In this document: piece after piece, positions 45,638 to 56,973 of the stretch
How positions within the stretch are numbered: position 1 is the first letter of the stretch
Layout of the letters: each line of letters begins with the position of its first letter
NCBI RefSeq assembly: GCF_022965805.1
Contig: NW_027331331.1
Location: 45,498 to 109,497 of the forward strand
Direction of reading: 5' to 3'
Length of the DNA stretch: 64,000 nucleotides
Origin: Primulina eburnea
Taxonomy: Eukaryota > Streptophyta > Magnoliopsida > Lamiales > Gesneriaceae
The notes under the pieces: generated by a model
What the model saw: the letters and a program-made list of their open reading frames with translations, nothing else
Database searches by the model: none
What the model was told of the DNA's origin: nothing
Translations under genes and position numbers: made by a program

Positions 45638-47709
45638 TGTTAGAGTAGGTGCACGTCGAGCCAAGTGTTGGCCGACTGTTCACAATGAAACTCTTTGTAT
45701 AAACGATCTTTATTTTAATAATATTTGAATTTATTAATTTGGCGCATCTTTATCTTTATACCCATGCTAGTTGCATAGATAAAGTCCTTGAATATACAAA
45801 TAGTAGAAAGAATATGAGATGCTCATATGATGAGTATCATGAAACTCATATTTGGAATACTGTATATTCTAAACCGTTCCTAGTCGATTCAGCCGCCACT
45901 AAGAAGGATAAAGGCCGCTCGAGTTAGAGACTAGTATCTACGATGTGAGTACCATGTTTCATTGGAAGGGGACATTGTGATGTCCGAGCATGCAGATAAG
46001 TGCTCCTGGTAGAGTGCACTGAACAACCCTCTATAAAGGACTTTCCAAGTGGTTCTCACTTATCGAGTGGAAATGTCCTAGTTTATGGTTGTACACCATT
46101 AGTCCTTATGACCCGGGACAACATTGAGACTCTATGTGCTAGCGTTTCACTTTGACTTGTTTACTGACTCTTATGGGGTCATCAGGTGGCAAGATTGGGT
46201 GTTACGGCGAAACATATAGGAGTCGATGCATTGTAGCCGGGGATTCACCGCTTACCTACGGGTATGGATATCCTATGTGTTTTTCATGTATGTGTGGGTT
46301 GAAATCTCTGATCAGAGTATGGTGGTAATTATGAAAGGGGTTTCATAGATTACACCATCGATGCAACCACAACATGACACATAGTATCGATTCATTGACA
46401 ACTCTCGATAAACCAATAGTTGTCGAATCGATCGGGATATATGAGTTGAAGGGACCGTACTGTACGCTAACCATAATTGAATGGTTCTTGCAGGCACTAT
46501 CATGTGATACCTAGGGAATCACGTAAGCGATGCTGCTAGGCGTTTAACGTGATTGGTTGGGTACTACCAGACTTGAGTTATGACGTTCTTACTATCAAGG
46601 AGTTGATAAGTAAGAATGGAGCAATTGGGGTATGCTCGAATAAGGACATGTTTAGTCCAAATCACATGGAGATGTGAACCCACGGCTAGTTGTATCAATG
46701 AACCATTGAGGGCCACACAAGTACTAGCTTTGTAAATCTCGATGAGAAGTAAAATAGTTCAATGTGTTGAACGACTTATAAATGTGTTTATAAGCGTAAA
46801 GAAAAATAGAAGTATGACTTCTATGAGAGAAATATAAATTTTAATTTATGGAAGTGTTCCTAGATTAAAATTTGGCCAAGTAAATAATGTAGTTGAAAAT
46901 TGTGATTTTCATAAACATTATTGAGGACTAAATTAAATTAATTCAAGTGTTGAATTAATTAAACACTAGTGGACTTAGTAGAGTCTAAATAATTAAATAA
47001 TTCAAGTGTTGAATTAATTAAATTATATTGAGTCTTGTAGAGCTCAATTAAAATAATTATTTAACTAGTGGGACTTGAATAATTTCAAGTAGTATTTAAT
47101 TAATCTCAAATGTGTTTGAGATAATTAAAATTTAGTCCATGGTTTTTAATGTGTTAAAAACCATATAATGTGAGACATGCTAGGGTTTGCATGCTTGGGA
47201 GATGAAAAGGTTGTGAATACTTTTTATTAAAAAAATTCAAAAGCATGCAATTTTTGAGAGACAACTTTACACAACAACCAAGGCTAGTCTCCCACACTCC
47301 ACTCTCTCACTTGGCCGAAAATTGGAGGAGATTTACTCTCAAATTTTTCTCTCTTTTGTTCTTCATTTTTCTTGGAGAATAAAACTTTCTCATTGAAAAA
47401 TCCTCTTGATTTTCTAGTGCAAATCAAGAGGGGTTTTACCTTGCTTAGTGGTGGGCCTAATTCTTGAAGGAAAGGAGGTGTGCTTGTAGATTGTCATCCA
47501 CTTCAAGAGCTTAGTTGCTAGTAAACTAAGTTGGTGCCATCATCAACCTTGTGAGGTTGATAGGTAATGAAATTTCTAACACCCTATGTATGTTTTGGTG
47601 TTATTTTGTAAATATTGCACAAAAGATGGGGTGGCCGAAAATTCTTGAATTTTAAATAAAATTTTTGACTTCCGTTGCGCTTCCGGCCACCGTAACCGAT
47701 CCGCTTTCA
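45638..47709 (+). repeat. 5' LTR of the copia element
   Basis: The start is certain from the repeat at 63266. The end is inferred from a primer-binding-site-like sequence at 47712, giving ...CTTTCA at 47709, about 2.07 kb. Only the first 735 bp can be compared with the 3' LTR; a handful of substitutions are visible. The ORFs within it (45739-45927 and 46312-46503) show no recognisable domain; the first is also present in the 3' LTR at 63367-63555. Confidence 0.75.
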
Positions 47710-47711
47710 AG

Positions 47712-47723
47712 TGGTATCCGAGC
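47712..47723 (+). promoter_or_regulatory. Probable primer-binding site of the copia element (one mismatch)
   Basis: TGGTATCCGAGC differs from the standard TGGTATCAGAGC by one base. It is the only such match between the LTR start and gag. Confidence 0.65.
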
Positions 47724-49509
47724 TATGGTTACGATTTTTGTGTAATATTTGCATAATATTATGTTGAGATCGATTTCTAACCGCTTGAGAATTTTTGTGC
47801 ATAGAATATGCAAGGTCCAAAATTTTGAAGAAACAAAAAAAAAAAACATTTTTTCGGGCAGCCGAGGTGCTGCCCGAGGGGGCTGCCCGAAAATTTCGGA
47901 CAGCCGAGGGGCAGCCCCCGAAATGATTCTTTTAAAATAAATAAAAAAAATTTTTGTTGTGGCCGGAATCCGGCGACGGAGCTCCGGCGACGGCGATGAC
48001 GGCTAGGGTTTCCAAAAGTGTTTTGGAGAATCTTAGTGTCATGGGCCTTGAGATGTTGGGCCATTGGATGGACAACATAAATTGTGAAATTTAAATGGGC
48101 CAAAATATTTTTGGTGAAAAATGGTTTTTGGGCCCTTAAGTTTAAATTTACAATTGTTGCACATATTTTCTCATAAAGTAAATAATTGAAGTTGGACTTT
48201 AATTATTTATAGTAAATTGTGATTTACAAGAAATTCGATTATAAATAAATTAATTTGAAAGTAGACAAAGGTGTTTGTATACTTTGTTAATTTAATTTAT
48301 AATTATGGCGGTTAGTGATTGGATCAAGATATATAATATTGGATCAATTAATTATTTTGATAATTAATTGATGGTGTATGATATGTGCTATTATGCATGA
48401 AGGATGATCAAAAGCCCAAGCCCAATTTGCTAGGTGTATGCTAGGATATTTGTGTTGTATGATTGTAATAATTATCAATTTAAAGTGGGCTTGGTTTATG
48501 GCCCGTTCCCACCCCATGAGATGTATCCCTATGTGCCATGGATATTTAATTGTAAATATTAGAATAGTGGAAGATCAAGATTGGAAGATGGTGGCCTTGG
48601 TGATTATGAAGATCGAAGACATGTAATATTGGATGCTAATGTAATAATGTAGTTGCATTTGCATCCCGTGCATTTACCCTAGGATTGGACCTAGGCCCGT
48701 GTTTGGCTCACACGGGCCATTAGTATTGGGGCAATTGATCATCCTTGTACTGTTTTCTATTTATAATATATGCATGATATGTTTTAAATAATGAGTATGT
48801 GCGTTATTATTATTATAATAACAAAGTTGCATGAATCCGGCAAACATACGATCAAACATGGCGAGCTTTTAAATAAAATTAATGATGAGACCTTTCAAAA
48901 TTAAAAACCCTCATTTTGAATAAGATTCAAAATTAATATCAAGCCCGAAAAGGGGAATTATAAATTTGTTTATAATTTCCTTGTCTTCCATCGACAATGG
49001 GTGCATGATGAATGCTACCCGTACTCGGGGCTCGGCTCATATTATTGGGGGAGCTTTGGGTGCCGGAAAGCTGTGACATCCATTGACATGGTGATGTGAA
49101 CTACGTGGAACTCCCATGATTTCGGCTCATATTATTGAGGGAACTCATGGCGACCGTCCATTAAGGTTCAACATCGATGGGTAAGGCTTGACACGTGAAG
49201 ATGAACGACGTCATATTATTGGGTCCTAATCAAACGTGAGACAAAAGTTTACGTAGAGGGTTGCATGGCGATGCAATTGGAAACTACCTTTTAGGAGTTG
49301 TGATGGCCGATATTATTCGGGATCACAATTCGCTAATTGGACCTTACGTACCTACTGAGGAAAGTGTTTCCCGTTTTCACTAGAGGGTAGTGAAAATGTC
49401 AAAACAGTGGGAGCGATAATTTAAAAAGTAAAAGTCCAAACTTTATATCTTATTAAATATTTTAAAATAGTCATTAACATTTATCTGTTTTACTTTTCAG
49501 TACAAATCT
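47724..49509 (+). other. Long untranslated leader of the copia element, about 1.8 kb
   Basis: No convincing coding region is visible. A GC-rich inverted or tandem block (gcagccgagg, ctgcccgagg, ggctgcccg) lies at about 47855-47925. From about 48840 to 49380 there are several short repeated phrases (ggctcatattattg, gtcatattattgggtcc, gatattattcggg). The leader ends with a pyrimidine-rich ttttacttttcag at 49488-49500 that resembles a plant 3' splice site, 15 bp upstream of the gag ATG. The small ORFs in this stretch look random. Confidence 0.55.
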
Positions 49510-52149
49510 TTGACAATGTCATCAATTCGCAACCCGTTTTCCGTAATTCTCGAAAAATACGTTCTAACCGGACCAAACTATATCACTTGGCTAAGAAATC
49601 TAAAGATTGTCTTGAACTCGGAGAAAATCGCATACACACTGACTGAGTCGCCCCCTGATGAGGCTCCGACTAACTGCAGTCCCGAGGAACTGCAGACCTA
49701 CAAGGATTGGTGCGACCATGACTTGAAGGCCAAGTGTTATATGCAGGCTTCGATGAACGATGAGCTGCAAAGGCGATTCAAGGATGCTAAGAATGCTGCT
49801 GACATTCATATGCACCTCAAGGAGCTCTTCGGTGAGCAAACTCGGCCTTTGAGGCATGCCACAGTAAAGGAGCTCATCACTTTACGCATGCGAGATGGGA
49901 CTTCGGTCCATGAGCATGGCCTAAAGTTGATTGGGCTCGTGGACAAGCTTGTTGGCATGGATTTGATCTTGCCATCGGAGTTGACCACGGATGTGCTGTT
50001 GCTTTCGCTGCCTAGCTCTTTCGATCCTTTTGTCGTGAACTTCAATATGAACAAGCTCGAGCCCAGCCTTGAAGAGTTGGTGAACATGCTTGTGACCTTT
50101 GAGTCCACCATCAAAAAGGAAAAGTCGGTTCTTTTTGTGGGCTCTTCATCTGGCACGAAGACCGGTCCACCTGGGAAAGGAAAGAAGCGTTCTTTCAAGC
50201 GCCCCAAGAAGAGCGAGCCCTTGAAGAGGCAGACTCCGAGTCCCGTAGTGGCAGCCGCGCCAGCCAAGGCTGAGAAGACAGTTGACATCTGTCATCACTG
50301 CAAGAAGCCTGGACATTGGAGGCGTAACTGCAGGGAATATCTTGCGCAGAAGGGTTCTGGCAAGGGTATGTTCTATATTGAAGTAAATATCTCGATTAAT
50401 TCTACTTCTTGGGTATTAGATACCGGCTGTGGCTCACATCTCTGTAATGATTTGCAGGTGATGGGAAGAAGTAGGAGGCTCCGAGAGGGTGAGACCTTCC
50501 TGAGGATGGGCAATGGAGCAAGGGTTGCTGCCAAAGCCGTAGGAGATGTTTATTTAATATTGAACAATGATTTTAAGCTTGTTTTGAGAGATGTTTTGTA
50601 TGTACCAGACTTGGTTAAAAACATTATTTCCATTTCTATGCTTGATATTGATGGATTTTCTTGTTTATTTGGCAAAGGTGTTTGCAATATTTACAAGAAT
50701 GAATGTTTAGTTGGTACCGGTGAACTTGAAAACAATCTCTACACCTTAAAATTAAAAGATATTCCACTTAACAATGTCCAAACGATAACAACAACAAATA
50801 AGCGCAAACAAGATACTCTTAATTCGGCACAATTATGGCATGCTCGATTAGGTCATATATCCCTAAGAAGGATGAACAAGTTAGTGGGAGTTGGCATGTT
50901 TGATATGTCCGATAATAATGCTCTCACGACTTGTGAATCCTGTCTAAAAGGAAAGATGACCAAAATTCCCTTTAAGGGCCATGCGGAGCGAGCCAAAGGG
51001 TTATTGGATTTGATCCATACCGATGTGTGCGGTCCGCTTAGCATCACCACTAAGCATGGACATTCCTACTTCATCACCTTTACCGATGACTTTTCGAGGT
51101 ATGGGTATGTGTATTTGATGAAATACAAGTCTGAAGCCTTTGAAAGGTTCAAAGAATTCAGAAGTGAAGTAGAGAAACAATTGGGACGAAGCATCATGAC
51201 ACTTCGATCGGATCGAGGTGGTGAGTACTTGAGTGCCGAGTTCCAAGAGTATCTTAGAGAGAATGGGATTCTCTCGCAGTGGACTCCGCCCGCTACACCA
51301 CAGTTGAAGGGTGTTTCGGAGCGTCGTAACCGGACTTTGATGGACATGGTTCGGTCTATGATGGGGTTCACGGAGTTACCGCCATCCTTTTGGGGATATG
51401 CGCTTGAAACAGCGGCACTGTTGTTGAACAATGTCCATACAAAGGAAGTTGACAAGACTCCATATGAGATATGGATGGGTAAGCCTCCCAAGTATTCTTA
51501 TCTTAGAATATGGGGGTGCCCTGCTTATGTGAAGCAGACAGTGGGAGATAAATTGGATAGTCGATCCATTTTATGCTACTTTGTGGGAGATCCAAGGAAT
51601 TCCGTTGGATATTGTTTCTATCATCCCCAAGAAACAAAGGTGTTTGTTTCTAGGAACGCAACTTTTTTGGAAAAGGAATTTCTATTGGATAGAAAAGGCG
51701 AGATGATAGAACTCGAAGAGGTTCGAGAGACACCCACAGTTGTAGAACCCACACCCAATGAGCTAAGTGAGGAGATACAAGCTCCTAGAAGACCCGAGAG
51801 GGTCTCGAGACCACCTGTGAGGTATGGTCTGCTTCTTGAAGAGGGCCATGATGAGCCTAATCTTGGATGTGATCCAAGGACCTTCAAGGAAGCGTTATCG
51901 GATGCCGATTCATCCAAGTGGCTTGAAGCAATGGAATCTGAGATGAATTCCATGCATTCGAACCAAGTGTGGAATCTTGTGGATCCACCTGAGGGAACTG
52001 TTCCCATAGGATGTAAATGGATTTACAAGAGGAAACTTGGGGCGGATGGGAAGGTATTGACCTTCAAGGCGCGATTGGTAGCAAAAGGATATACTCAAAG
52101 GCAAGGTGTTGACTATGAGGAAACCTTTTCTCCAGTTGCGATGTTCTAG
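49510..52149 (+). CDS. gag-pol: Copia gag-protease-integrase-RT (N-terminal) polyprotein
   Basis: 879 codons. The start is the second ATG-like choice after ttgaca; MTMSSIRNPF fits a copia gag N-terminus. Gag (UBN2-like) is at about residues 20-215. The zinc knuckle CX2CX4HX4C (CHHCKKPGHWRRNC) starts at Cys261. Protease shows WVLDTGCGSHLCN (Asp304). A GAG-pre-integrase region follows with H...H...CESCLKGK. The integrase core has Asp505 (HTDVCGPL), Asp568 (SDRGGEY) and Glu604 (GVSERRNRT), with 35 residues between the last two. RT begins at WLEAMESEMNSM and reaches EETFSPVAMF before TAG at 52147-52149. Integration comes before RT in the order, which defines Ty1/copia. The same frame continues to 52348, so the TAG is a nonsense mutation. 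Confidence 0.95.
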   Translation: MTMSSIRNPFSVILEKYVLTGPNYITWLRNLKIVLNSEKIAYTLTESPPDEAPTNCSPEELQTYKDWCDHDLKAKCYMQASMNDELQRRFKDAKNAADIHMHLKELFGEQTRPLRHATVKELITLRMRDGTSVHEHGLKLIGLVDKLVGMDLILPSELTTDVLLLSLPSSFDPFVVNFNMNKLEPSLEELVNMLVTFESTIKKEKSVLFVGSSSGTKTGPPGKGKKRSFKRPKKSEPLKRQTPSPVVAAAPAKAEKTVDICHHCKKPGHWRRNCREYLAQKGSGKGMFYIEVNISINSTSWVLDTGCGSHLCNDLQVMGRSRRLREGETFLRMGNGARVAAKAVGDVYLILNNDFKLVLRDVLYVPDLVKNIISISMLDIDGFSCLFGKGVCNIYKNECLVGTGELENNLYTLKLKDIPLNNVQTITTTNKRKQDTLNSAQLWHARLGHISLRRMNKLVGVGMFDMSDNNALTTCESCLKGKMTKIPFKGHAERAKGLLDLIHTDVCGPLSITTKHGHSYFITFTDDFSRYGYVYLMKYKSEAFERFKEFRSEVEKQLGRSIMTLRSDRGGEYLSAEFQEYLRENGILSQWTPPATPQLKGVSERRNRTLMDMVRSMMGFTELPPSFWGYALETAALLLNNVHTKEVDKTPYEIWMGKPPKYSYLRIWGCPAYVKQTVGDKLDSRSILCYFVGDPRNSVGYCFYHPQETKVFVSRNATFLEKEFLLDRKGEMIELEEVRETPTVVEPTPNELSEEIQAPRRPERVSRPPVRYGLLLEEGHDEPNLGCDPRTFKEALSDADSSKWLEAMESEMNSMHSNQVWNLVDPPEGTVPIGCKWIYKRKLGADGKVLTFKARLVAKGYTQRQGVDYEETFSPVAMF

Positions 52150-52348
52150 TCCATTAGGATATTGCTAGCCATAGCTGCATGGTATGACTATGAGATATGG
52201 CAGATGGATGTGAAGACAACCTTCCTTAATGGGGATATTAAGGAAGAGATTTACATGTCTCAACCTGAGGGGTTTACATCTATCGGAAGTGAGCATATGG
52301 TATGCAAACTTCAAAGATCTATTTATGGTCTTAAGCAGGCATCGAGGA
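52150..52348 (+). pseudogene. Copia RT middle fragment up to the gypsy insertion
   Basis: In frame with the upstream ORF after the TAG: IRILLAIAAWYDYEIWQMDV, then KTTFLNGDIKEEIYMSQPEGF and LQRSIYGLKQASR, the standard copia RT segments. The insertion falls within the codons for QASR-SWN. The GAGGA at 52344-52348 is duplicated at 62147-62151. Confidence 0.93.
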
Positions 52349-52454
52349 TGTAGTAGCCCGAATCCTATTTATTTAAATAAACATGATTAAGTATCTTTAA
52401 TTAAGTAAATCATGCGTAATTTGGCTTTAGAGTTCATGTGAGTAAGCCGAGGTG

Positions 52455-53040
52455 TAGCCAGAAAGGGAAGATCAGCCCGGGAAGGGAAGAACAGCCCGGG
52501 AAGGGAAGATCAGCCCGGGAAGGGAAGATCAGCGGGCTGATCAGCCCGGGAAGGGAAGAGCAGCCCGGGAATAGTATTTGGTTGACACGCCTGCCGGGCA
52601 GGTGTCAAGTGCATGGTAATTGTTGGACACGTTCATGCATGTAAGGTGAGGTGTCTTTGTGCATGTTGCCTAGCGACAGATGTCCGGATGCATGGGATTT
52701 GGTTGACACGTTCATGCATGTAAGGTGAGGTGTCTTTGTGCATGCTGCCTAGCAACAGATGTCCGGATGCATGGGATTTGGTTGACACGTTCATGCAGAC
52801 TGAGGTCTATAAATAGGCCATGGGATTTCTCATTGTGGAGGGGGTACTGTGTGTTTAAATGCAAGTTTTAGCTCTCTAGAGCAGCTCAGAAAGGGAAGAG
52901 CAGCCCGGGAAGGGAAGATCAGCCTGGGAAGGGAAGAGCAGCCAGGAAGGGAAGATCAGCCCGGGAAGGGAAGAGCAGCCAGCAAGGGAAGAGCAGCCCG
53001 GGAAGGGAAGATCAGCCCGGGAAGGGAAGAGCAGCCCGGC
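52455..53040. repeat. Two clusters of AGCCCGGGAAGGGAAG(A/AGC) repeats in the 5' LTR
   Basis: Clusters at about 52455-52570 and 52880-53040 consist of 15-19 bp units ending gggaagatc or gggaagagc. Between them lie two copies of a segment of about 90 bp (acacgttcatgcatgtaagg ... cagatgtccggatgc). The 3' LTR counterparts are at 60705-60765 (fewer units) and 61075-61240. Confidence 0.85.
52808..52817 (+). promoter_or_regulatory. TATA box of the gypsy 5' LTR
   Basis: TATAAATAGG in a good context (gaggtc upstream), between the two repeat clusters. It is conserved at 61001-61010 in the 3' LTR. A start near 52840 would place the second repeat cluster in the transcript. Confidence 0.75.
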
Positions 53041-53639
53041 ACAGAGCAGCAGGGCATAGCCGACGGTCCGAGAAGGTCAGTCAGGGAGCTCAATATTGTC
53101 ATGGCTGACGACGGACTAGACCCGATTGATAGGATTTCCTGTGGACTAGGATTGCTTTACTAGAGGTACGAAAGTACTATCCGAGAAATCCTGGTCGAGT
53201 ATACATTCTTATATGTGTTGCATGATTATTTGCTGCATTGATATATGTCATATGATGCATGCTATTATGTCACGCTTATTGCTGCATGTTACATTTCATC
53301 TTGAGCCGTATCTCTTTCGAGATAGCCTTTATTGTTGAGTTGTATCTCTTTCGAGATAAGCCATATCTTGTGGGGCCGCTCAGCCCTGTCTTGTGGACGC
53401 ATGGACACCGAGAGTACACAGTGGCCGACGGGTCCGGAGGGCTTCGGTGATCCGGGACATTTTAGGTCCACGTCTGATCTTGTAGTGGATGCAGTGACCC
53501 AGAGGAGTACCTGTAATGCCCGGAAAATTAATCCTAATAATCGGTAATTATTGAGTTATAATTTGATATGATTATGAAAGGATTAATCGGGATAAGAAAT
53601 ACACATAAGTGTGAAAAGTGTGTGTATTGGTGCAAAGGA

Positions 53640-53870
53640 CTCACGCACATGCGCGAGCTAATGCGCGCACATGCGCGCATTGGACAGTAGGCTTCGCGCA
53701 TATGCGCGGAGTGACTGCACGCATATGCGCGAAAGAGGCAGTAGGGTGCCTCGAGATGACAGTTCCCTCGCGCACATGCGCTGATCGATGCGCGCATATG
53801 CGCGAGGCGAGGTGAGCGGCACGCGCGAGGACGAGGGTCTCGCGCATATGCGCGCATATGCGCGAGAGGC
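53640..53870. repeat. CGCGCATATGCGCG-type motif array in the solo LTR
   Basis: About ten copies of gcgcatatgcgcg or gcgcacatgcgcg, some directly abutting (near 53840-53862). Like the array at 18650-18915 it lies in U3, upstream of the TATA-like box. The ORFs on both strands here (53534-54028, 53618-53815, 53641-53940) only translate it. Confidence 0.85.
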
Positions 53871-54778
53871 TGTGCGCTGAATCTCCAGCTGACACGTATC
53901 GATGTTTGCAAGTAATATATATACATATACATTGCTTCATTTCTGAAAGGGAGACAGCAAATCAGCCGAGGAATGAAGCGTAGCTTTTGGCAATTCAAAA
54001 TCCTACCGTGCAAAATCCGTCTGTCCAAATCGTAATCCGACTTCGGTACGGAAATCCTATCGACATAGGCTACACTTTGACATAAGTTTTGCTACGTTTT
54101 GACATGCTTTGAAATTATGCTAGTGTCAGAATTGAATAGGATTCAGATATGATGTTCTTGATATATTAGACATCGTAGAATCGAAGTCAGATTAAGAAAT
54201 AGACTGATTATGGAATTGTTATGATTTTCTGATTATAATCAGTTGATACCGGACAGATTTGGATTATGGATTGAGTAGGGATTGTACTGGATATAGGTTA
54301 TGGATTGTAACTAGTATCTGGTGAATTGGTATAGACGGGGATATTGGAATTGTACCGTTATACTGTTGATTTTGAATTAAATCCAGATTGATCAGATTAT
54401 TATGGAATTGACTGGTATATTGATATGAGACTATTGATATTGTCAGTACCAGACAGGCTTTGAGTTCAGGACTTCGACTGAGCCAGACACCGACGAAAGA
54501 AAAGTATAAGTCAATGTGGTATTGGGAGATGGACTTGAGTCGGTTTAGACTTGGGTTTCCCTAAATCACATACTTTATTTTATTGCATGGATATTTGCAT
54601 TACATTGATTAATGTACTTGTTCTCTTGTATTTAGATGACAGGTATTAGACAAGTTATCTTGTGACAGAAGTGCCGGATAGTGGTGGTATCACCACGGCA
54701 CATTGCACTGTGTCTCAAGATAGGATGCTAGTGATAGAGCTACAGTCCTTGACGGTTAGGTCAGGACACTGGATGTGT

Positions 54779-54965
54779 GGTTATATCGAGTAATGGAATC
54801 TATTACGGAATTCGATATAGGAACACCATATTTGGTTATATCGAGTAAAGGGTATTGGAATTCTTCTATTACGGAATTCGATATAGGAATACCAGGGCAC
54901 TGGTTATATCGAGTAATAGAAATTATGGTTCCATCCTTTACGGAATTCGATATAGGAATACCACA
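54779..54965. repeat. Irregular minisatellite (ggttatatcgagtaat / acggaattcgatatagg)
   Basis: Three copies of ggttatatcgagtaa (near 54780, 54833, 54903), alternating with ttacggaattcgatataggaa. Unit length varies from about 50 to 70 bp. It is the reverse-complement counterpart of the 51-bp minisatellite at 33682-33985. Confidence 0.8.
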
Positions 54966-55161
54966 TCTGGAAACCGGGATCCCTAGGCTAGGATTGAGTC
55001 TAGTCTGAATTATGATTGATGTCGACAGTTTGATTTAATATTGTTTATGTTTCAGATTTTGATACGTATTCATGTTACCTGATTACATGCTTTATATGAT
55101 TTATATGATTGCATGTTTCATTGATTTATACTGGGGATTATATTCTCACCGGTATATCCGG

Positions 55162-55195
55162 CTGTTGTCTTGTCTGTATGTGTACTTGACAACAG
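55162..55195 (+). other. Hairpin in the solo LTR
   Basis: CTGTTGTC (55162-55169) pairs with GACAACAG (55188-55195). It is preceded by ctcaccggtatatccgg as in the other LTRs. Confidence 0.65.
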
Positions 55196-55927
55196 GTGTG
55201 ACAGGTCCAGGGTCGAGGAGATGAAGAGCTAGATCGTGATTAGAGTGGTGGCACCAGACTTGGACTAGATATAGGGTTAAACACTTGACTTTAGTTTTAA
55301 ACCCTAGTTTGAATAAATGTTGAAATACAGGATTTGTATGTTATATACTGATATGTATATATGTTGTATGTCACTACGTTCCGCATTTTAAAAAAAAAAA
55401 AATTTTAGACCTTGTTTTAATTGATTAATTAGTCCCAATGATGATTAAGAACTTGATTAGCGTCCGGGTCCCCACAGTACCGCGCGGCACTATCCACTTG
55501 GCGCCTCTAGACTGAGCATATTGAAATCTTTTGTGACTCCCGTTTCTTGACTACCCTGGTATCATATCATAGCATGTGCATTTCATATAGGCTTGTATAC
55601 TCATGCTTTTGTACTGGGCGTTCTTATCGCTCACGTCCTCATTTTTCTTTATATTGGACACCCCATTCCCACGGGGCAGGTCTCAGGTTGGAGGGCTCAG
55701 GAGGAGGAGGAGGACGTTGAGTAGCCATTTGTTTTAGTTATCAGTACTGCTTTGTTTCGAGACAGTTGTACCATTTATTGTTGTTTGAATTATTCTGGAC
55801 TTCGATTGGGTTGTATATCTATCGTTTGTTGACCTTTTCCGCCATTATCTCTGATTGTAATTAATTAAGTTAATTGCATGCTTAAATCTTGATTAGTAGG
55901 TGATTCTGGAACGGGTCACTACATTTA

Positions 55928-55939
55928 TGGTATCAGAGC
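55928..55939 (+). promoter_or_regulatory. Primer-binding site of the gypsy element (initiator tRNA-Met type)
   Basis: Perfect TGGTATCAGAGC, 4 bp after the LTR end CACTACA. Confidence 0.95.
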
Positions 55940-56022
55940 ATGCATATGATTTTGGGATATAGATTCTGTTTTAGGATTTCCGTTGACCATTTTACCATTT
56001 TTCCCCATTCTATCTTGTAGCG

Positions 56023-56973
56023 ATGGCTGACCACCTTGGTGATGAGAGTAGTCAAGGGAGTGTAGGTCGTTGGGGTGACCAGGGCGATCGTAGGCGTCAT
56101 CGTGAACATCGTCATCGTCGTGATGGCCCTAGGCGTTTTGAGATGCACCGTTTCATTCAGATAGGGCCTAAGCCTTTAGTCGGTGGCGAGACTCCCGATG
56201 TTGCTAAGGATTGGTTAGAGCGCATGGAGAGTTGTTTCCGTGCATTCCAATGCACCGAAGAGCAGCAGATGGAGACCCTTGGTTTTCTTCTCGAGGGCCA
56301 TGCGCGCAAGTGGTGGCGATCGACTTCTGCGCCGATAGTCCAGGCTCAGGGTAGGGTGACTTGGGCCGAATTCCGTGCAGCTTTCATGCAGCTATATTTT
56401 CCTCCAGCCCTTCGCCAGTCAAAGACGATTGAACTTCTGAATCTTAAGCAGGGTAGTATGTCTGTTGATGCATATCAGCAGAAGTTCTTCGAGTTGTTAC
56501 CCTTTGCTCCTCATATTAGTGGCAGTTCTGAGGCCAAGTATGACCATTTCCTTCAGGGTCTTAACAAGGAGATCTTTGATCGAGTCACTGTCTGCGATAA
56601 TCCTACTTCTTATGATGGGTTAGTGAACCAGTGTCGCCAGGCAGAGATCAGTCTCCAGCGTGGTAGGTCTATTCTTTCTTCTAGACCTCCGAATACTTTG
56701 AGCCCTCGATCTCAGTCTTTCAAGAAGTCAGGTTCTTCTTCTTCTGGATCTGGATCTCTGTCTAGAGGTGTTTTTCGCTTTGGTAAGAAGAAGGTTTCTT
56801 GTGTGCATTGTGGGAAGAACATCCATCGGAGCAGTGCCGATCAGCCGCGGGAGCTTGTTTTCAGTGCGGAGAGATGGGTCATCTTAAGAAGAATTGTCCT
56901 CAGTTGCGAGGTGGAGCAGGATCTGGTTCCGGATCTCAGACGACTGTTCAGCAGAGGACACAAGGTCAGGTAG
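56023..56973 (+). pseudogene. Gag of the 52-62 kb gypsy element, ending out of frame
   Basis: 316 codons starting MADHLGDESSQGSVGRW. The gag domain (DWLERMESCFRAFQCTEEQQ ... TWAEFRAAFMQLYFPPALRQ ... FFELLPFAPHISGS) is at about residues 60-180, followed by a Ser-rich linker and the first Cys pair of the knuckle region (CVHCGK, residue about 260). From there the frame is wrong. The next Cys-His motif continues in the frame starting around 56799, which indicates a 1-bp deletion near 56815, so the last 50 or so residues are not real. Confidence 0.9.

Larger units (their letters stand above)
53512..55476 (+). mobile_element. Solo LTR, 1965 bp, inside the gypsy 5' LTR
   Basis: Starts TGTAATGCCCGGAAAA and ends CGGGTCCCCACA, with TSD GTACC at 53507-53511 and 55477-55481. 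The matching empty site (gaggagtaccacgcggc) is at 61697-61713 in the other LTR, so the insertion is certain. Inside are a CG-rich motif array (53640-53870), a TATA-like tatatatacatata near 53917, a minisatellite (54779-54965) and the hairpin at 55162. It is the same family as the minus solo LTR at 33158-35048. No internal region is present. Confidence 0.95.
52349..55923 (+). repeat. 5' LTR of the gypsy element, interrupted by a solo LTR
   Basis: Without the insert it is about 1.6 kb and aligns with 60593-62146. It is some 50 bp longer, mostly because it has extra AGCCCGGGAAGGGAAG units near 52455-52570. The ORFs at 52849-53163 and 53259-53547 have counterparts in the 3' LTR (61042-61356 and 61452-61773) and translate LTR sequence only. 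Confidence 0.92.

Noticed and set aside
45739..45927. 62-codon ORF in the copia LTR, duplicated at 63367-63555
   Set aside because: Duplication is explained by its being in both LTRs; there is no recognisable domain and it lies in U3.
47749..48103. ORFs in the copia leader as possible envelope-like or accessory genes
   Set aside because: They are short, on both strands and low in complexity, with no transmembrane pattern or known motif.
52349..52660. A host gene interrupted by the gypsy LTR
   Set aside because: The flanks are copia RT (QASR | SWN) and the GAGGA duplication fits a transposon-in-transposon insertion.
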